64,000 bases of DNA from JBBRHQ01 sp963781345 (lineage in GTDB: Bacteria; Actinomycetota; Thermoleophilia; Solirubrobacterales; 70-9). The DNA lies in contig CAWAFQ010000005.1 in NCBI GenBank assembly GCA_963781345.1, positions 186,001 through 250,000 of the forward strand, read 5' to 3'. Positions 36,258 through 45,164 of the stretch are shown here, in pieces. The translations under genes and the position numbers were made by a program. The number at the start of each line of letters is the position of its first letter. Positions within the stretch are counted from its first letter, which is position 1. A model generated the notes under the pieces. That model did no database searches. It was not told the origin of the DNA and saw only the letters and a list, made by a program, of their open reading frames with translations.

Positions 36258-37103
36258 CTAGCGCCGCTCCTCGGCCGGAGGCTCGCCGCCGCCGCCGTAT
36301 AGACCGGGTGGCCAGGGACCGAACCAGTTGTCGCGGGCGCCGTCGATCGTGATCACGGTGCCGGAGAAGAAGTCGCCCGCGGGAGATGCGAGGTAGGTCA
36401 GCAGCCACGCCATCTCCTCCTCGGTGCCGAGGCGACCGACCGGGACGGTGGCGGCGACGTTCTCGACGACCTCCTTCGGGTACTTGGTGCGCAGCGTCTC
36501 GGTGTCGAACTGGCCGGCGGCGACGGCGACGGCGCGGATGCCGAAGCGGGCCCACTCGACCGAGAGGGTCCGCATCATGTTCTCGACCGCGGCCCGGGCG
36601 GCGCCCGAGTGGACCATCCCCGGCATGCCGTTGTGGGGGGAGAGGGTGACGCTGAGGATCTTGCCCGACTCCTGCGGGATGAACGCCCTGGTCGCGGCCG
36701 CGTGGGTCATCAGCCAGGTCCCCCCTACGTTGAGATCGATCACGGTGCGAAAGCCCTTCGGCGAGATCGCCTCGGCCGGGCTCAGGAACTGGCCACCGGC
36801 GTTGTTGACGAGAACGTCGATCCGCCCGTGGCGCTCGACGACGCCGGCGATGAAGGAATCGACCGCCTCCTCCTCGCGGATGTCGAGGCTCTCGTGGGAG
36901 AAGCTCCCCGGCAGGCCGTCGGCGGCCGCGGCGGTCTCGGCCAGAGGCTCGGAGCGTCGGCCGCAGCCGACGACGGAGGCTCCGAGGCTGGCCATCTCCA
37001 GTGCCGTCGCCCGGCCAAGGCCACTGCCGGCGCCCGAGACGACGCAGACCGTCCCGTCGAGCAGGCCGGGGGCGAAGATCCGCGACAGAGAGCGTTCAGC
37101 CAA
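36258..37103 (-). CDS. SDR-family reductase lacking the catalytic Tyr (2,4-dienoyl-CoA reductase-like)
   Basis: 281 aa, TTG start 37103. Cofactor motif SGAGSGLGRA and NNAGGQF are normal, but the YxxxK site reads HSGAARAAVENMMRTLSVEW, with His in place of Tyr. That pattern, with the TLSVEW that follows, is typical of the 2,4-dienoyl-CoA reductase/citronellol-dehydrogenase branch, where the conventional Tyr is absent. Substrate is probably an unsaturated acyl-CoA. TAGGCT lies 10 nt upstream on the same strand. Divergent to the MBL-fold gene. Confidence 0.82.
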   Translation of the reverse strand: MAERSLSRIFAPGLLDGTVCVVSGAGSGLGRATALEMASLGASVVGCGRRSEPLAETAAAADGLPGSFSHESLDIREEEAVDSFIAGVVERHGRIDVLVNNAGGQFLSPAEAISPKGFRTVIDLNVGGTWLMTHAAATRAFIPQESGKILSVTLSPHNGMPGMVHSGAARAAVENMMRTLSVEWARFGIRAVAVAAGQFDTETLRTKYPKEVVENVAATVPVGRLGTEEEMAWLLTYLASPAGDFFSGTVITIDGARDNWFGPWPPGLYGGGGEPPAEERR

Positions 37104-37113
37104 GGCCGCGCAA

Positions 37114-37119
37114 GCCTAT
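37114..37119 (-). promoter_or_regulatory. -10-like TAGGCT before TTG at 37103
   Basis: TAGGCT on the minus strand ends 10 nt before the TTG start of the SDR gene. TACTGT (37138-37143) serves the divergent gene in the same short gap. Confidence 0.35.
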
Positions 37120-37137
37120 CGGCGCCCGTCGCGGCGC

Positions 37138-37143
37138 TACTGT
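37138..37143 (+). promoter_or_regulatory. -10-like TACTGT before ATG at 37152
   Basis: TACTGT ends 8 nt before the ATG of the MBL-fold gene, with no ribosome-binding site between. Confidence 0.35.
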
Positions 37144-37151
37144 GACCCGAG

Positions 37152-38060
37152 ATGAGGATCCATGCGGAGCAGAAACCCCTGCATGAGCCGCTCGCCGGTG
37201 GAAGTCAGGGAGCAACGGTGGTCGTAGAGCCGATGGTCGCCGGCCACGCCAACTGGCCGCTGGCGATGATGGAGAGCCCGGGCGGCCGCTTCCTCGCACC
37301 GCGCCTGCTGCGGACCCTGCTCAGCGGCAAGCCACCGTTTGAGATCCCGATCCCTGCCTTCCTCATCCGCCACCCGAGCGCCGGCGCGATCCTGGTCGAC
37401 ACCGGCCTCCACCCCTCGATCGCCAGCGACCCGAAGCAGAACTTCGGCTCCACCGGCGCCCGCATCGGCAAGCCGAAGCTCGCCGCCGGGGAGGATGTCC
37501 CGGCGCAGCTGCGTGCCCGCGGCCTCGACCCGAGCGAGGTCCCAATCGTCGTCATGACCCACCTCCACTTCGACCACGCCTCGGCGATCTCGGAGTTCCC
37601 GCAATCGACCTTCGTCCTCTCCGAGGCCGAGTGGATCGACGCGACCCACGGCCGGGGGTTGGCGCTTCGCGGGTACCGGCCCGAGCACTACGACTTCACC
37701 TTCGACTACCGCACGGTCGATTTCGACCGCGGCGAGATCAACTCCTACGCGACCTTCGGGCGCACCTTCGACCTCTTCGGCGACGGATCGGTCAGGCTCG
37801 CCTTCACCCCCGGCCACAGCGCCGGGCACCAGTCGGTGATCGCCCGCCTCTCCGACCGCGACTTCGTCATCGGCGGCGACGCCTTCTACACGCTCGGGCA
37901 GCTGGGCAGCGCCCCGCTGCCGCCGCGGCCCTTCGACGAGCACAACTTCATGCGCTCCCTGCGCGAGCTGAGGCTCTTCCACCGCGAGTTCCCGCAGTCG
38001 ATCATCACCCCCGGCCACGACCCGGCCTTCTACCGCAAGCTCGGCAAGAGCTACTCCTAG
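37152..38060 (+). CDS. MBL-fold hydrolase, N-acyl-homoserine-lactonase-like
   Basis: 302 aa metallo-beta-lactamase fold. Zinc ligands are visible: HLHFDHASA (HxHxDH, about residue 138), the later His in FTPGHSAGHQSV, the bridging Asp in IGGDAFYT, and a C-terminal His in TPGHDPAFY. Spacing and TPGHSAGH match AiiA-type lactonases, which open acyl-homoserine lactone rings. Other MBL lactonases or esterases are possible. No luxR/luxI gene is in the window, so a role in degrading others' signals is speculative. Confidence 0.8.
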   Translation: MRIHAEQKPLHEPLAGGSQGATVVVEPMVAGHANWPLAMMESPGGRFLAPRLLRTLLSGKPPFEIPIPAFLIRHPSAGAILVDTGLHPSIASDPKQNFGSTGARIGKPKLAAGEDVPAQLRARGLDPSEVPIVVMTHLHFDHASAISEFPQSTFVLSEAEWIDATHGRGLALRGYRPEHYDFTFDYRTVDFDRGEINSYATFGRTFDLFGDGSVRLAFTPGHSAGHQSVIARLSDRDFVIGGDAFYTLGQLGSAPLPPRPFDEHNFMRSLRELRLFHREFPQSIITPGHDPAFYRKLGKSYS

Positions 38061-38061
38061 C

Positions 38062-38842
38062 TCAGGCCCGGGGCGACGCCTCACCGGGGGCCGGCGAGGG
38101 CAGGCCCCCGCGCAGCGAGCGGATCACGCCCGAGCGCCCGTTTTCCTCGAGCGCCATGTACATGGCCCTGACCCGGTCGAAGATCTCCTGCGACGCCTCG
38201 ATCTGCTGCTCGCGCGACGGCTTCGCCTGGGCCGGGAAGCTGATCGGCTCGCCGTATTGGATCGTGACCTTGGGGAATCGCAGCTTGCGCCACTTGCGGA
38301 CCCTCTCGGAGCCGTGGATCGCGACCGGCACCACCGGGACGCCGGACTCGAGCGCGATCCGGCCGATGCCGCGCCGCGGGGTACCGAGGCTGCGCGAGCG
38401 CGAGCGGCCGCCCTCGGCGTAGACCAGCAACGGGTGGCCCTGGTCGAGGATCGCGAAGGAGGTCTTAAACGCCTCCTCATCGGCGTGGCCGCGGCGCACG
38501 GGGTAGGCGCCGCCACGATGGATGATGAAGGTGATCACAGGTGGCCCGAAGAGCTGCGACTTGGCCATGTAGCGGACCTTTCGACGCAGGTAGACGGCGC
38601 AGAAGAAGTGGTCCATCTGACTGAAGTGATTGGGGGCGAGCAGGACCGGCCCACTGTCAGGCACGTTCTCGGTGCCGATCGCGCGGGTGCGGAAGATCAG
38701 CACCGTCGGCAGCGTCAGGATCACACGGGCGAGGTTGTAGACCCACCCGCCCTGCTTGTCCGCGCGCGCCCGCTCGTGGAACTTCTACGAAGTAGGAGAA
38801 GGGACGATCGTCCTTGTATTTCTGCGGTTTGATCTCGGCCAT
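38062..38842 (-). pseudogene. plsC: PlsC-like 1-acyl-glycerol-3-phosphate acyltransferase, one frameshift
   Basis: Start MAEIKPQKYKDDRPFSYFVE at 38842; the coding signal then changes frame near 38781 and continues with FHERARADKQGGWVYNLARV into the main domain. The acyltransferase signatures NHFSQMD (HxxxxD) and EGGRSRSR are intact, as is the membrane segment near residue 35. Locus length is 3n+1, so one extra base (an A in GTAGAAG) explains it. It would acylate lysophosphatidate in the membrane. The longest open frame alone is 38062-38724. Either a recent lesion or a consensus error. Confidence 0.78.
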
Positions 38843-38913
38843 CTGAGGCGGCCCGGCGAGCATCATCGACGCAGGCCGGCCACGAAGGGTCCTACCCTCC
38901 CCCGGCGCCGCGG

Positions 38914-40368
38914 TTACGCGCCCGCCGCCCACCCCTTCGAGCGCTCGACCGCGCGCCCCCATCCCTCGAGCAACGAGGCGCGCTCGTCCTCGCCCATCGC
39001 GGGCTCGAAGCGGGCACGGGGGCGCCACATCCGACCCACCTCATCCTTGCTCCAGGCGCCGGTCGCGATCCCGGCCAGGTAGGCGGCGCCGAGGGCGGTC
39101 GTCTCGGAGATCTCGGGAACGACGACCGGGGCGCCGAGGACATCCGCCTGGAACTGCATCAGCCAGCGGTTGGCGACGGCGCCCCCGTCCGCCTTGAGCG
39201 TCTCCAGGCGCCGTCCTGACGCCGCCTCCTGGGCGCGAACCGCGTCAACGGTCTGGTAGGCGATCGCCTCCAGCGCCGCCCGCGCCAGGTGCTCGCGTCC
39301 GCTGCCGCGGGTGAGGCCGAGGATTGCGCCGCGGGCGTAGGGGTCCCAGTGGGGCGAGCCGAGGCCGGTCAGGGCGGGGACGAAATAGACGCCGTCGTTG
39401 CCCTCGAGCGAGGCCGCCATCGCCTCGGTCTCGGAGGCCTTCGAGATGATCCCGAGCCCGTCGCGCAGCCACTGCACGGCGGCGCCGGTGACGAAGACGG
39501 CGGCCTCGAGCGCGTAGTCGGTCTCCTCGCCGAGCCCCCAGGCGACGGTGGTCAGCAGCCCCTCGGTGGGCTCGGGGGCGCTCGTGCCCGTGTTGAGGAG
39601 CACGAAGCTGCCGGTTCCGTAGGTGTTCTTCGCCATCCCGGGCGAGTGACACGCCTGGCCGAAGAGGGCCGCCTGCTGGTCGCCGGCGATGCCGGCGACC
39701 GGCACCTCGCCGCCGAACTCGCCGGTCGTCCCGTAGACCTCGGATGAGGGCAGCGGCTGCGCCAGCCGCGCCGGGTCGACCCCGAGGATCTCGCACAGAT
39801 CGGGGTCCCAGGCGAGCCTGCGGATGTCGAAGAGCATCGTTCTCGAGGCGTTCGAGTAATCGGTGAGGTGGCGGCCGGTGAGCTTGAAGGCGAGCCAGGA
39901 GTCGATCGTGCCGAACACGGCGCCCTCGATGCCCTCGACGTTTCGCAGCAGCCACTCGATCTTGGTCCCCGAGAAGTAGGGGTCGATGACGAGGCCGGTG
40001 CGCTCCCTGACCAGCTGCTCATGACCCTCGGCCTTGAGCTGGTCGCAGCGCTCGGCGGTGCGGCGGTCCTGCCAGACGAGGGCGTGGTGGACCGGCTCGC
40101 CGGTCGCCGGGTCCCAGGCGACGACGGTCTCACGCTGGTTGGTGATCCCGATCGCAGTCAGCTGCGAGCCCCGGATGCCGGCGTCGCTGATCGCGTCGAT
40201 CGCGACCCCCCGGGTCACGTCCCAGATCTCGGCGGCATCGTGCTCGACCCAGCCGGGACGGGGGAAGTGCTGCTCGAACTCCGAGTAGCCGCGGCCGGCT
40301 ATCCGGCCCTCGAGATCGAAGACGAGGCAGGTGGTGCCGGTGGTGCCCTGGTCGATGGCGAGAATCAA
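38914..40368 (-). CDS. glpK: Glycerol kinase
   Basis: 484 aa FGGY kinase, TTG start 40368. Signatures: ILAIDQGTTGTTCLVFD at the N-terminus, WQDRRTAERCDQL, GTIDSWLAFKLTG, the nucleotide-site GTGSFVLLNTG, and LKADGGAVANRWLMQFQADV. Phosphorylates glycerol to glycerol-3-phosphate in the cytoplasm. The neighbouring acyltransferase gene (same strand, 72 nt away) uses a product of this branch, so a lipid or glycerol-uptake role fits. No GlpF or GlpD is adjacent. Confidence 0.93.
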   Translation of the reverse strand: MILAIDQGTTGTTCLVFDLEGRIAGRGYSEFEQHFPRPGWVEHDAAEIWDVTRGVAIDAISDAGIRGSQLTAIGITNQRETVVAWDPATGEPVHHALVWQDRRTAERCDQLKAEGHEQLVRERTGLVIDPYFSGTKIEWLLRNVEGIEGAVFGTIDSWLAFKLTGRHLTDYSNASRTMLFDIRRLAWDPDLCEILGVDPARLAQPLPSSEVYGTTGEFGGEVPVAGIAGDQQAALFGQACHSPGMAKNTYGTGSFVLLNTGTSAPEPTEGLLTTVAWGLGEETDYALEAAVFVTGAAVQWLRDGLGIISKASETEAMAASLEGNDGVYFVPALTGLGSPHWDPYARGAILGLTRGSGREHLARAALEAIAYQTVDAVRAQEAASGRRLETLKADGGAVANRWLMQFQADVLGAPVVVPEISETTALGAAYLAGIATGAWSKDEVGRMWRPRARFEPAMGEDERASLLEGWGRAVERSKGWAAGA

Positions 40369-40533
40369 GAGAGGAGCCAGAGAGCAGAAGGCGCGGAGCG
40401 GGGGTGGTTGGTCATGGCGGCAGGGTATCCGCGCAACGGGCAGCGGTTGCCAGCGCGGCGCTGCGGGTGTAGGTTCGGGAAGAGCGGAGCGCCGCTCCGG
40501 GGAGGGGCTCGAATCCAGTGAAAGGCGGACTCA

Positions 40534-40894
40534 ATGGCGGCGATGCAAGTGAAGAGCTTCGAATCCCCCGACGAGGTTCGGGAGTTCGAGGGAAAGGGCC
40601 ATGCCAAGGTGGTGGAGGTTGCCGGCCAGACGATCGGAAAGGGGACGTTCGAGCCAGGCTGGAAGTGGTCGGAGAACGTCAAGCCGATCGCCGGCACCGA
40701 CTCCTGCCAGGTCTCACACCTCGGCTACATCCTCTCGGGAAGCATGACCGTCCGCATGGACGACGGCACCGAGACAACCGATCGGCCCTGGCGACGTCTT
40801 CGCGATCCCGCCCGGCCATGACGCCGAGGTCCCGGGACCGGAGCCGTGCGTGATGGTCGACTTCGGCGAGTTCGGGGATTACGCGAAGCGCTGA
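40534..40894 (+). pseudogene. Small cupin-domain protein, one frameshift near 40780
   Basis: ATG 40534 after AAAGGCGG. First 80 aa include GTFEPGWKWSENVKPI and the cupin strand LGYILSGSMTVRMDDGTE. Then the frame moves by one base (near 40780) into IGPGDVFAIPPGHDAEVPGP, the second cupin motif, ending GEFGDYAKR at 40894. Locus length is 3n+1, so one extra base explains the break. About 119 aa if corrected. Function is unknown: a metal-binding cupin with conserved motif order. Confidence 0.7.
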
Positions 40895-40915
40895 GCGAGC
40901 CGCTCCCGCTCCCGC

Positions 40916-41614
40916 TCAGACGGAGCGGCGGGAGAGATATGCCCGGACGAAATCCCGCAGCTGGCGGCCGCGGTGGACGAACCCTGCGGCGCTGCGACCG
41001 CTGGCGCGGTGCTCGAGGTCGAGCTCGAACTCGCGCAGCCGGGCCCCGGCGCGGACGGCGTCCACGGTGATCCCGATCTCCATCCCGTAGCCCTCGGCAA
41101 ACGGGATCAGGTCGCTGAGCAGCTCGGGGCGAAGCGCGCGCTGCCCCGAGATCGGCGCCGTCGTCTCGGCGCCGCAGCGGCGGCGGATCGCCCAGCGCGC
41201 GAAGCGCACGGCGACGCCGAAGCCACCGCCGACGCGACGGGAGAAGGCGGCTACGGCGAGGTCGCACTCGCTGCCCGCGACCGCGTCGACGAGCCGGCCC
41301 AGGTTCGCCGCCGAGGAACCGAGATCGCCGTCGCAGAGCAGGAACACCGGGGCGCCGGCGCCGTCAGGGCGCGAGAGGGCCGCCTCGGCGGCCGCGGTCA
41401 TGTTCGCGCCCTTGCCGTGGGGGCGGCGGCGGCTGACGACCTCGGCGCCGTGGGTGAGGGCGACCTCGGCGGTGCTGTCCTCCGACGCGTCGTCGGCGAC
41501 GATCACCGGGGATCCCGGGAAGGCGGCCGCCAGAGCATCGAGGGTGGCGCCGATCCGGTCGGCCTCGTTGCGGGCGGCGACAATGACGAAGGGGAGTCCG
41601 GGATCCGCGGGCAA
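40916..41614 (-). CDS. Glycosyltransferase family 2
   Basis: 232 aa, TTG start 41614. GT-A opening FVIVAARNEADRIGATLDAL, then IVADDASEDST and the DxD-type motif LLCDGDLGSS that binds the metal and nucleotide-sugar. No membrane helix is obvious, so it is a soluble or peripheral enzyme resembling dolichyl-phosphate or glucosyl-3-phosphoglycerate type GT2 proteins. Divergent to the biotin-carrier gene with only 21 nt between starts. Donor and acceptor not readable. Confidence 0.85.
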   Translation of the reverse strand: MPADPGLPFVIVAARNEADRIGATLDALAAAFPGSPVIVADDASEDSTAEVALTHGAEVVSRRRPHGKGANMTAAAEAALSRPDGAGAPVFLLCDGDLGSSAANLGRLVDAVAGSECDLAVAAFSRRVGGGFGVAVRFARWAIRRRCGAETTAPISGQRALRPELLSDLIPFAEGYGMEIGITVDAVRAGARLREFELDLEHRASGRSAAGFVHRGRQLRDFVRAYLSRRSV

Positions 41615-41621
41615 GGGTGGT

Positions 41622-41627
41622 TATTGT
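41622..41627 (+). promoter_or_regulatory. -10-like TATTGT before ATG at 41636
   Basis: TATTGT ends 8 nt before the ATG of the biotinyl-carrier gene, within the 21-nt gap to the divergent GT2 start; no ribosome-binding site fits. Confidence 0.4.
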
Positions 41628-41635
41628 GCCCGGCC

Positions 41636-41848
41636 ATGGCGAACATTGAGGCCCACATCACAGGCAACGTCTGGAAAATCGAGGTAGCGGTTGGCGACCA
41701 GGTCTCCGACGGCGACACCGTCGCGATCCTCGAGTCGATGAAGATGGAGATCCCGGTCGAGGCCGAGGACGACGGCAGGGTGACCGAGATCCGTTGCGAG
41801 GAGGGCCAGTCCGTCAACGAGGGCGACGTCCTCGTCGTCCTGGAGTAG
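41636..41848 (+). CDS. Stand-alone biotin/lipoyl-attachment carrier (BCCP-like)
   Basis: 70 aa consisting only of a biotinyl domain: MANIEAHITGNVWKIEVAVG, the biotin-accepting ESMKMEIPVEAE (Lys about residue 36), then GQSVNEGDVLVVLE. This is a free carrier, unlike the carrier fused to biotin carboxylase in most actinobacteria. It could serve the carboxyltransferase subunit at 16157. Followed 4 nt later by an enoyl-CoA hydratase gene. Confidence 0.9.
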   Translation: MANIEAHITGNVWKIEVAVGDQVSDGDTVAILESMKMEIPVEAEDDGRVTEIRCEEGQSVNEGDVLVVLE

Positions 41849-41852
41849 TCGC

Positions 41853-42659
41853 GTGGGCGAGCGGCTGGCGGCGGGCAAGCTCGTTCTCGACGAGCCCGCC
41901 GAGGCGGTCGCCCGGCTCGACGATCTCCAACCCGAGAAGCGAAACGCGCTCGATCACGAGTTGCTCGACGCACTCGCGGAGGTGATGAGGTCCCTCAACC
42001 AGGGGATCAGGATCCGCTGCGTCCTGATCACCGGCGCGCCCCCGGTCTTCTCGGCCGGCTACGACATCGGCTCCATCTCCGAGTCGGCGTTCGAGCGCGA
42101 CGCCGAGGCGCTCGTCGCCCACCCCTTCCAGGAAGCGATCGATGCGGTCGCCAAGCACCCCTGGCCGACGCTGGCAGCGATCAACGGCCACTGCTTCGGC
42201 GGCGGCCTCGAGCTTGCGGTCAGCTGCGACCTGCGCGTCTGCGCGAGCGGCGCGAAGCTTGGGATGCCGCCGGCCAAGCTCGGGCTCGTCTACGGGCACA
42301 CCGGCTTGCGCAAGTTCCTCGACGTCGTCGGGATGGCGCGGACCAAGGAGCTCTTCTTCACCGGGAGCAGCATCGGCGCGCCCCGGGCGGAGCAGATCGG
42401 CCTCGTCAACCAGGTGGTCAGCGACCACGACCTGGCGACGGCCTCGGTCGAGATCGCCGCCGAGATCGCCGCCAACGCGCCGATCTCGACCAGGGGCAAC
42501 AAGCACGCGATCGACATCCTCAACGCAAACCCGGTGCTGAGCGAGCAGCAGGAGCAGGCGCTGATCGCGCTGCGCGAGTCCTGTTTTGCCTCGGAGGACC
42601 TGAAGGAGGGCATCCGCGCCTTCGCCGAGAAGCGCAAGCCCGAGTGGAGCGGCCGTTGA
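41853..42659 (+). CDS. Enoyl-CoA hydratase/isomerase-family protein
   Basis: 268 aa crotonase, GTG start 4 nt after the carrier gene. Oxyanion region FSAGYDIGS and GGGLELAVSCDLRVC keep the first catalytic Glu. The second region reads LGMPPAKLGLVYG, without the second Glu. The second acid is therefore missing here, whereas at 17740 the first one is. Operon with a biotin carrier hints at a link to carboxylated acyl-CoA. The HhH-GPD gene starts inside its stop. Confidence 0.88.
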   Translation: MGERLAAGKLVLDEPAEAVARLDDLQPEKRNALDHELLDALAEVMRSLNQGIRIRCVLITGAPPVFSAGYDIGSISESAFERDAEALVAHPFQEAIDAVAKHPWPTLAAINGHCFGGGLELAVSCDLRVCASGAKLGMPPAKLGLVYGHTGLRKFLDVVGMARTKELFFTGSSIGAPRAEQIGLVNQVVSDHDLATASVEIAAEIAANAPISTRGNKHAIDILNANPVLSEQQEQALIALRESCFASEDLKEGIRAFAEKRKPEWSGR

Positions 42660-43300
42660 GTCAGTCGGCCGAGCGCAGGCGCCAGGAGCTGGCTGCCTCA
42701 GACCCGGTGATGGCCGATCTGATCGCCGAGCTCGGCGATTGGGACGTGAAGGCGCGGCGGCGCGGCGTGGAGAAGCCCGATGCCTACGGAGCGCTGCTGC
42801 GCGCGATCGTCGGCCAGCAGCTCTCAACCAAGGCGGCGGCGACGATCCACGGACGCGTCCTCGACCTATTCGGCGGGCGCACTCCGGCCCCGGAGGAGCT
42901 GCTCGAGACAGACGTCGCCGCCCTGCGGGGCTGCGGGCTCTCCGGCCGCAAGGTCACCTACGTGCAGGACCTGGCCCGCCACGTGATCAGCGGGGAGCTC
43001 GAGCTCGACCGCCTCGATCAACTCTCCGACGAGGAGGTGATCGCCGAGATCGTCGCAGTCCGCGGCCTCGGACGCTGGACAGCGGAGATGTTCCTGATCT
43101 TCCACCTGGAGCGCCCGGACGTCTTCTCCGGGGGTGACCTCGGGTTGCGCAAGGCGATCCAGCTCTCACGAGAAATGGACGAGATGCCCTCCCCGGCCGA
43201 TGCGGTCGAGATCGCCGAGCGCTGGTCGCCGAACCGCAGCCTCGCCTCTATCTATCTCTGGGAGTCGCTGGCTTCTCCGCAGGCGACCGCGAATGAATAG
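42656..43300 (+). CDS. HhH-GPD DNA glycosylase (3-methyladenine type)
   Basis: 214 aa from TTG 42656, overlapping the previous stop (TTGA). A GTG at 42644 is an alternative. Helix-hairpin-helix AVRGLGRWTAEMFLIF (about residue 140) followed by the catalytic Asp in FSGGDLGLRKA, as in AlkA/MAG2-type enzymes. N-terminal AIVGQQLSTKAA is the usual substrate-side helix. It removes alkylated purines from DNA. No [4Fe-4S] cysteines, unlike endonuclease III. Confidence 0.88.
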   Translation: MSQSAERRRQELAASDPVMADLIAELGDWDVKARRRGVEKPDAYGALLRAIVGQQLSTKAAATIHGRVLDLFGGRTPAPEELLETDVAALRGCGLSGRKVTYVQDLARHVISGELELDRLDQLSDEEVIAEIVAVRGLGRWTAEMFLIFHLERPDVFSGGDLGLRKAIQLSREMDEMPSPADAVEIAERWSPNRSLASIYLWESLASPQATANE

Positions 43301-43575
43301 GCCCGCGGTCTATTTCCGACCCGAATCGGCTTGTCCAAGCGGTTCTCCCGCGCGCACCTCGCCGCGCAGACGTCCCAGCTCCTCGCGCTCCTAAGTGCTC
43401 AGCAGATCCCGGTGTATCCCCCATCGGCCTCGGTCTGGCCCACCCGCTTGCGCAGCGCCTCGGGGTGGATGCTCAGATCAGCGGCGACGGGGGCGATCGG
43501 GCGGCCGGATTCGAACGCCAGCCGGACTCCGCGATCCGACAACTCCTCCCGGCCCCCGATCCAGGTGGTCTGCAC

Positions 43576-44932
43576 TCATCCCGTCACCTGCCCGCTCCAG
43601 TGGACGGTGCCCGAGTGGCAGTTGGTGAGGTGGATGTCTAGTTGTGGGAGGTTGATGTTGCCGTGCTCCCTGGTACGTTCCGCTGGCCTCCGTGCCGCGG
43701 TTGTTGAACCGACCTGTGATCGCGAACGCGTCCTGCCCATGCTCGGCCGGTGCGTGATCCACGAAGGCGTTGTTCTTGACCTCGAGGCGGTCATGGTCGA
43801 TGAAGCCGTGCGTGGTGTCCCGTTGGTCACAGGAGATCGGGACATTGAGGATCTCAAGCCCCAACACCTTCCGGGTCTTGCCGTCCTCGAACTTGGTCCT
43901 AAAGGTGACCGTGCCGCCGTTGGCGGTGCCAAAGAACGTGCGAACCTCGGACACCTCGCAGATCGCGAAGGTCTGCATCCTCGTGGCCCGACCGGTGTGG
44001 TCGTTTTGCGCGCTGCCCTCCCAACCGTCGTCGGGCGTGAAGCCGATGTCGCCGCCGTCGAACGGGAGCGTGCCGGCGATCTCGGCGCCAAGATCGATTC
44101 CCGAGTTGTCCACCCCGCCTCCCGTAACGGCCGTCCCCGCTGGACAGCGGGCGTCGGCGGAGACCTCGCTGTTGTCGGGCAAACGCTTGCGGTCGGAGTG
44201 GACGTACTTGTAGTCGCCGGATTCCGCGCACACCGCGAACACGCCCATCTCTTCGGACTGGGCGGTGTCGTTGTTCGCGGTTCCCAGCCAGCCGTCGTCG
44301 GGCGTCGAGTTCCGGTCCTGGCCGTCGAACGGCTCGGTCGAGGCCACCTCGACATGGGGGGAGTTCTCAGATGTGGTCTCGACCCCGCCGCCAGTCACCT
44401 TGGTGTTCGCAGGACACGAGACCCTCAATTGGTCCTGACCGCCCGGCGCGATCGTCTTGTCGCGGAAGGGATACTCGAAGCGGCCGGCCTCAGCGCAGAT
44501 CGCCGTGGTCGTCATCTGCGCGGGCGACCCGGAGCCGTTGTTCGCGTCCGCGTCCCACGCGCCGGCCCTCCCAGCGGGCCTGATGCTCCCAACCGAGAGG
44601 CCGAGGTGGCTGTTGTCGCCGCTGATCTCAATGCCTCCTCCCGTCACGTGGGGATGGCTGTGCGGGCAGCTGACGCTCCCCGACGTGCGCCCGGTGCCAT
44701 TCCCGTGGAACTCGTCGAACGCCGCTTGAGTCCTCGAGGGGTACTCGAAGGCATCCGAGCCTGCACCCGCCGCGGTGTCGATCGCCACGAGGATGGCGAG
44801 GAGCGCCACCGACGCTCCCGCGACCGCGAAGCAGCGGCGCAGCGACGCCCGTGTGCATTTAGGTCTTCTGATCGTTCCGCCCGCCCTCAGGTCGCTCTGG
44901 ACAACCCTAACCGCGAGTGCCGCCCCGCGCAA
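43576..44932 (-). CDS. Secreted protein built from three similar 90-aa domains, one frameshift near the end
   Basis: Signal-like segment CFAVAGASVALLAILVAIDT (about residues 34-55). Then three related domains, each with SCPxxTxVTGGGIE, an acidic DGW.GxANND stretch and MxxxAICA (Cys pairs per domain). The fourth, different domain ends with ISCDQRDTTHGFIDHDRL and, after a one-base frame change near 43673, TNCHSGTVHWSGQVTG at stop 43576. Uncorrected, the frame runs on to 43478 into an arginine-rich tail that does not look real. I do not recognise the family; the extracellular location is supported. Start could be further in. Confidence 0.65.
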
Positions 44933-45050
44933 GCTCCGCGAGACTCGCCTGGGGATTATGCAGCGAACGACACGATCAGGGATGGCAGAGCGGGACCGTG
45001 CGGAAAGCTAAACAACTCCTGAGAGTCTCTTGCTTTCGCGCAGGGAACTT

Positions 45051-45090
45051 CCAACGACTGACCGGGTCGGTGACCTGTCCAGATCGTTGG
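45051..45090. promoter_or_regulatory. Inverted repeat upstream of MauE-Trx gene
   Basis: CCAACGA (45051-45057) and TCGTTGG (45084-45090) form 7-bp arms around ACC-GGGTC-GGT. A TATTCT hexamer follows at 45112-45117. The 232-nt gap holds no gene; this may be an operator for the downstream gene. Confidence 0.3.
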
Positions 45091-45164
45091 GACCGACTTC
45101 GTGATCGGCGGTATTCTGGCGTCGTGCAGGGAGCACAGGAGAAGACTCGGCCACGGGACCCCCT

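Noticed and set aside
37137..38084. 315-aa minus-strand frame
   Set aside because: Antisense of the MBL-fold gene with no recognisable motif.
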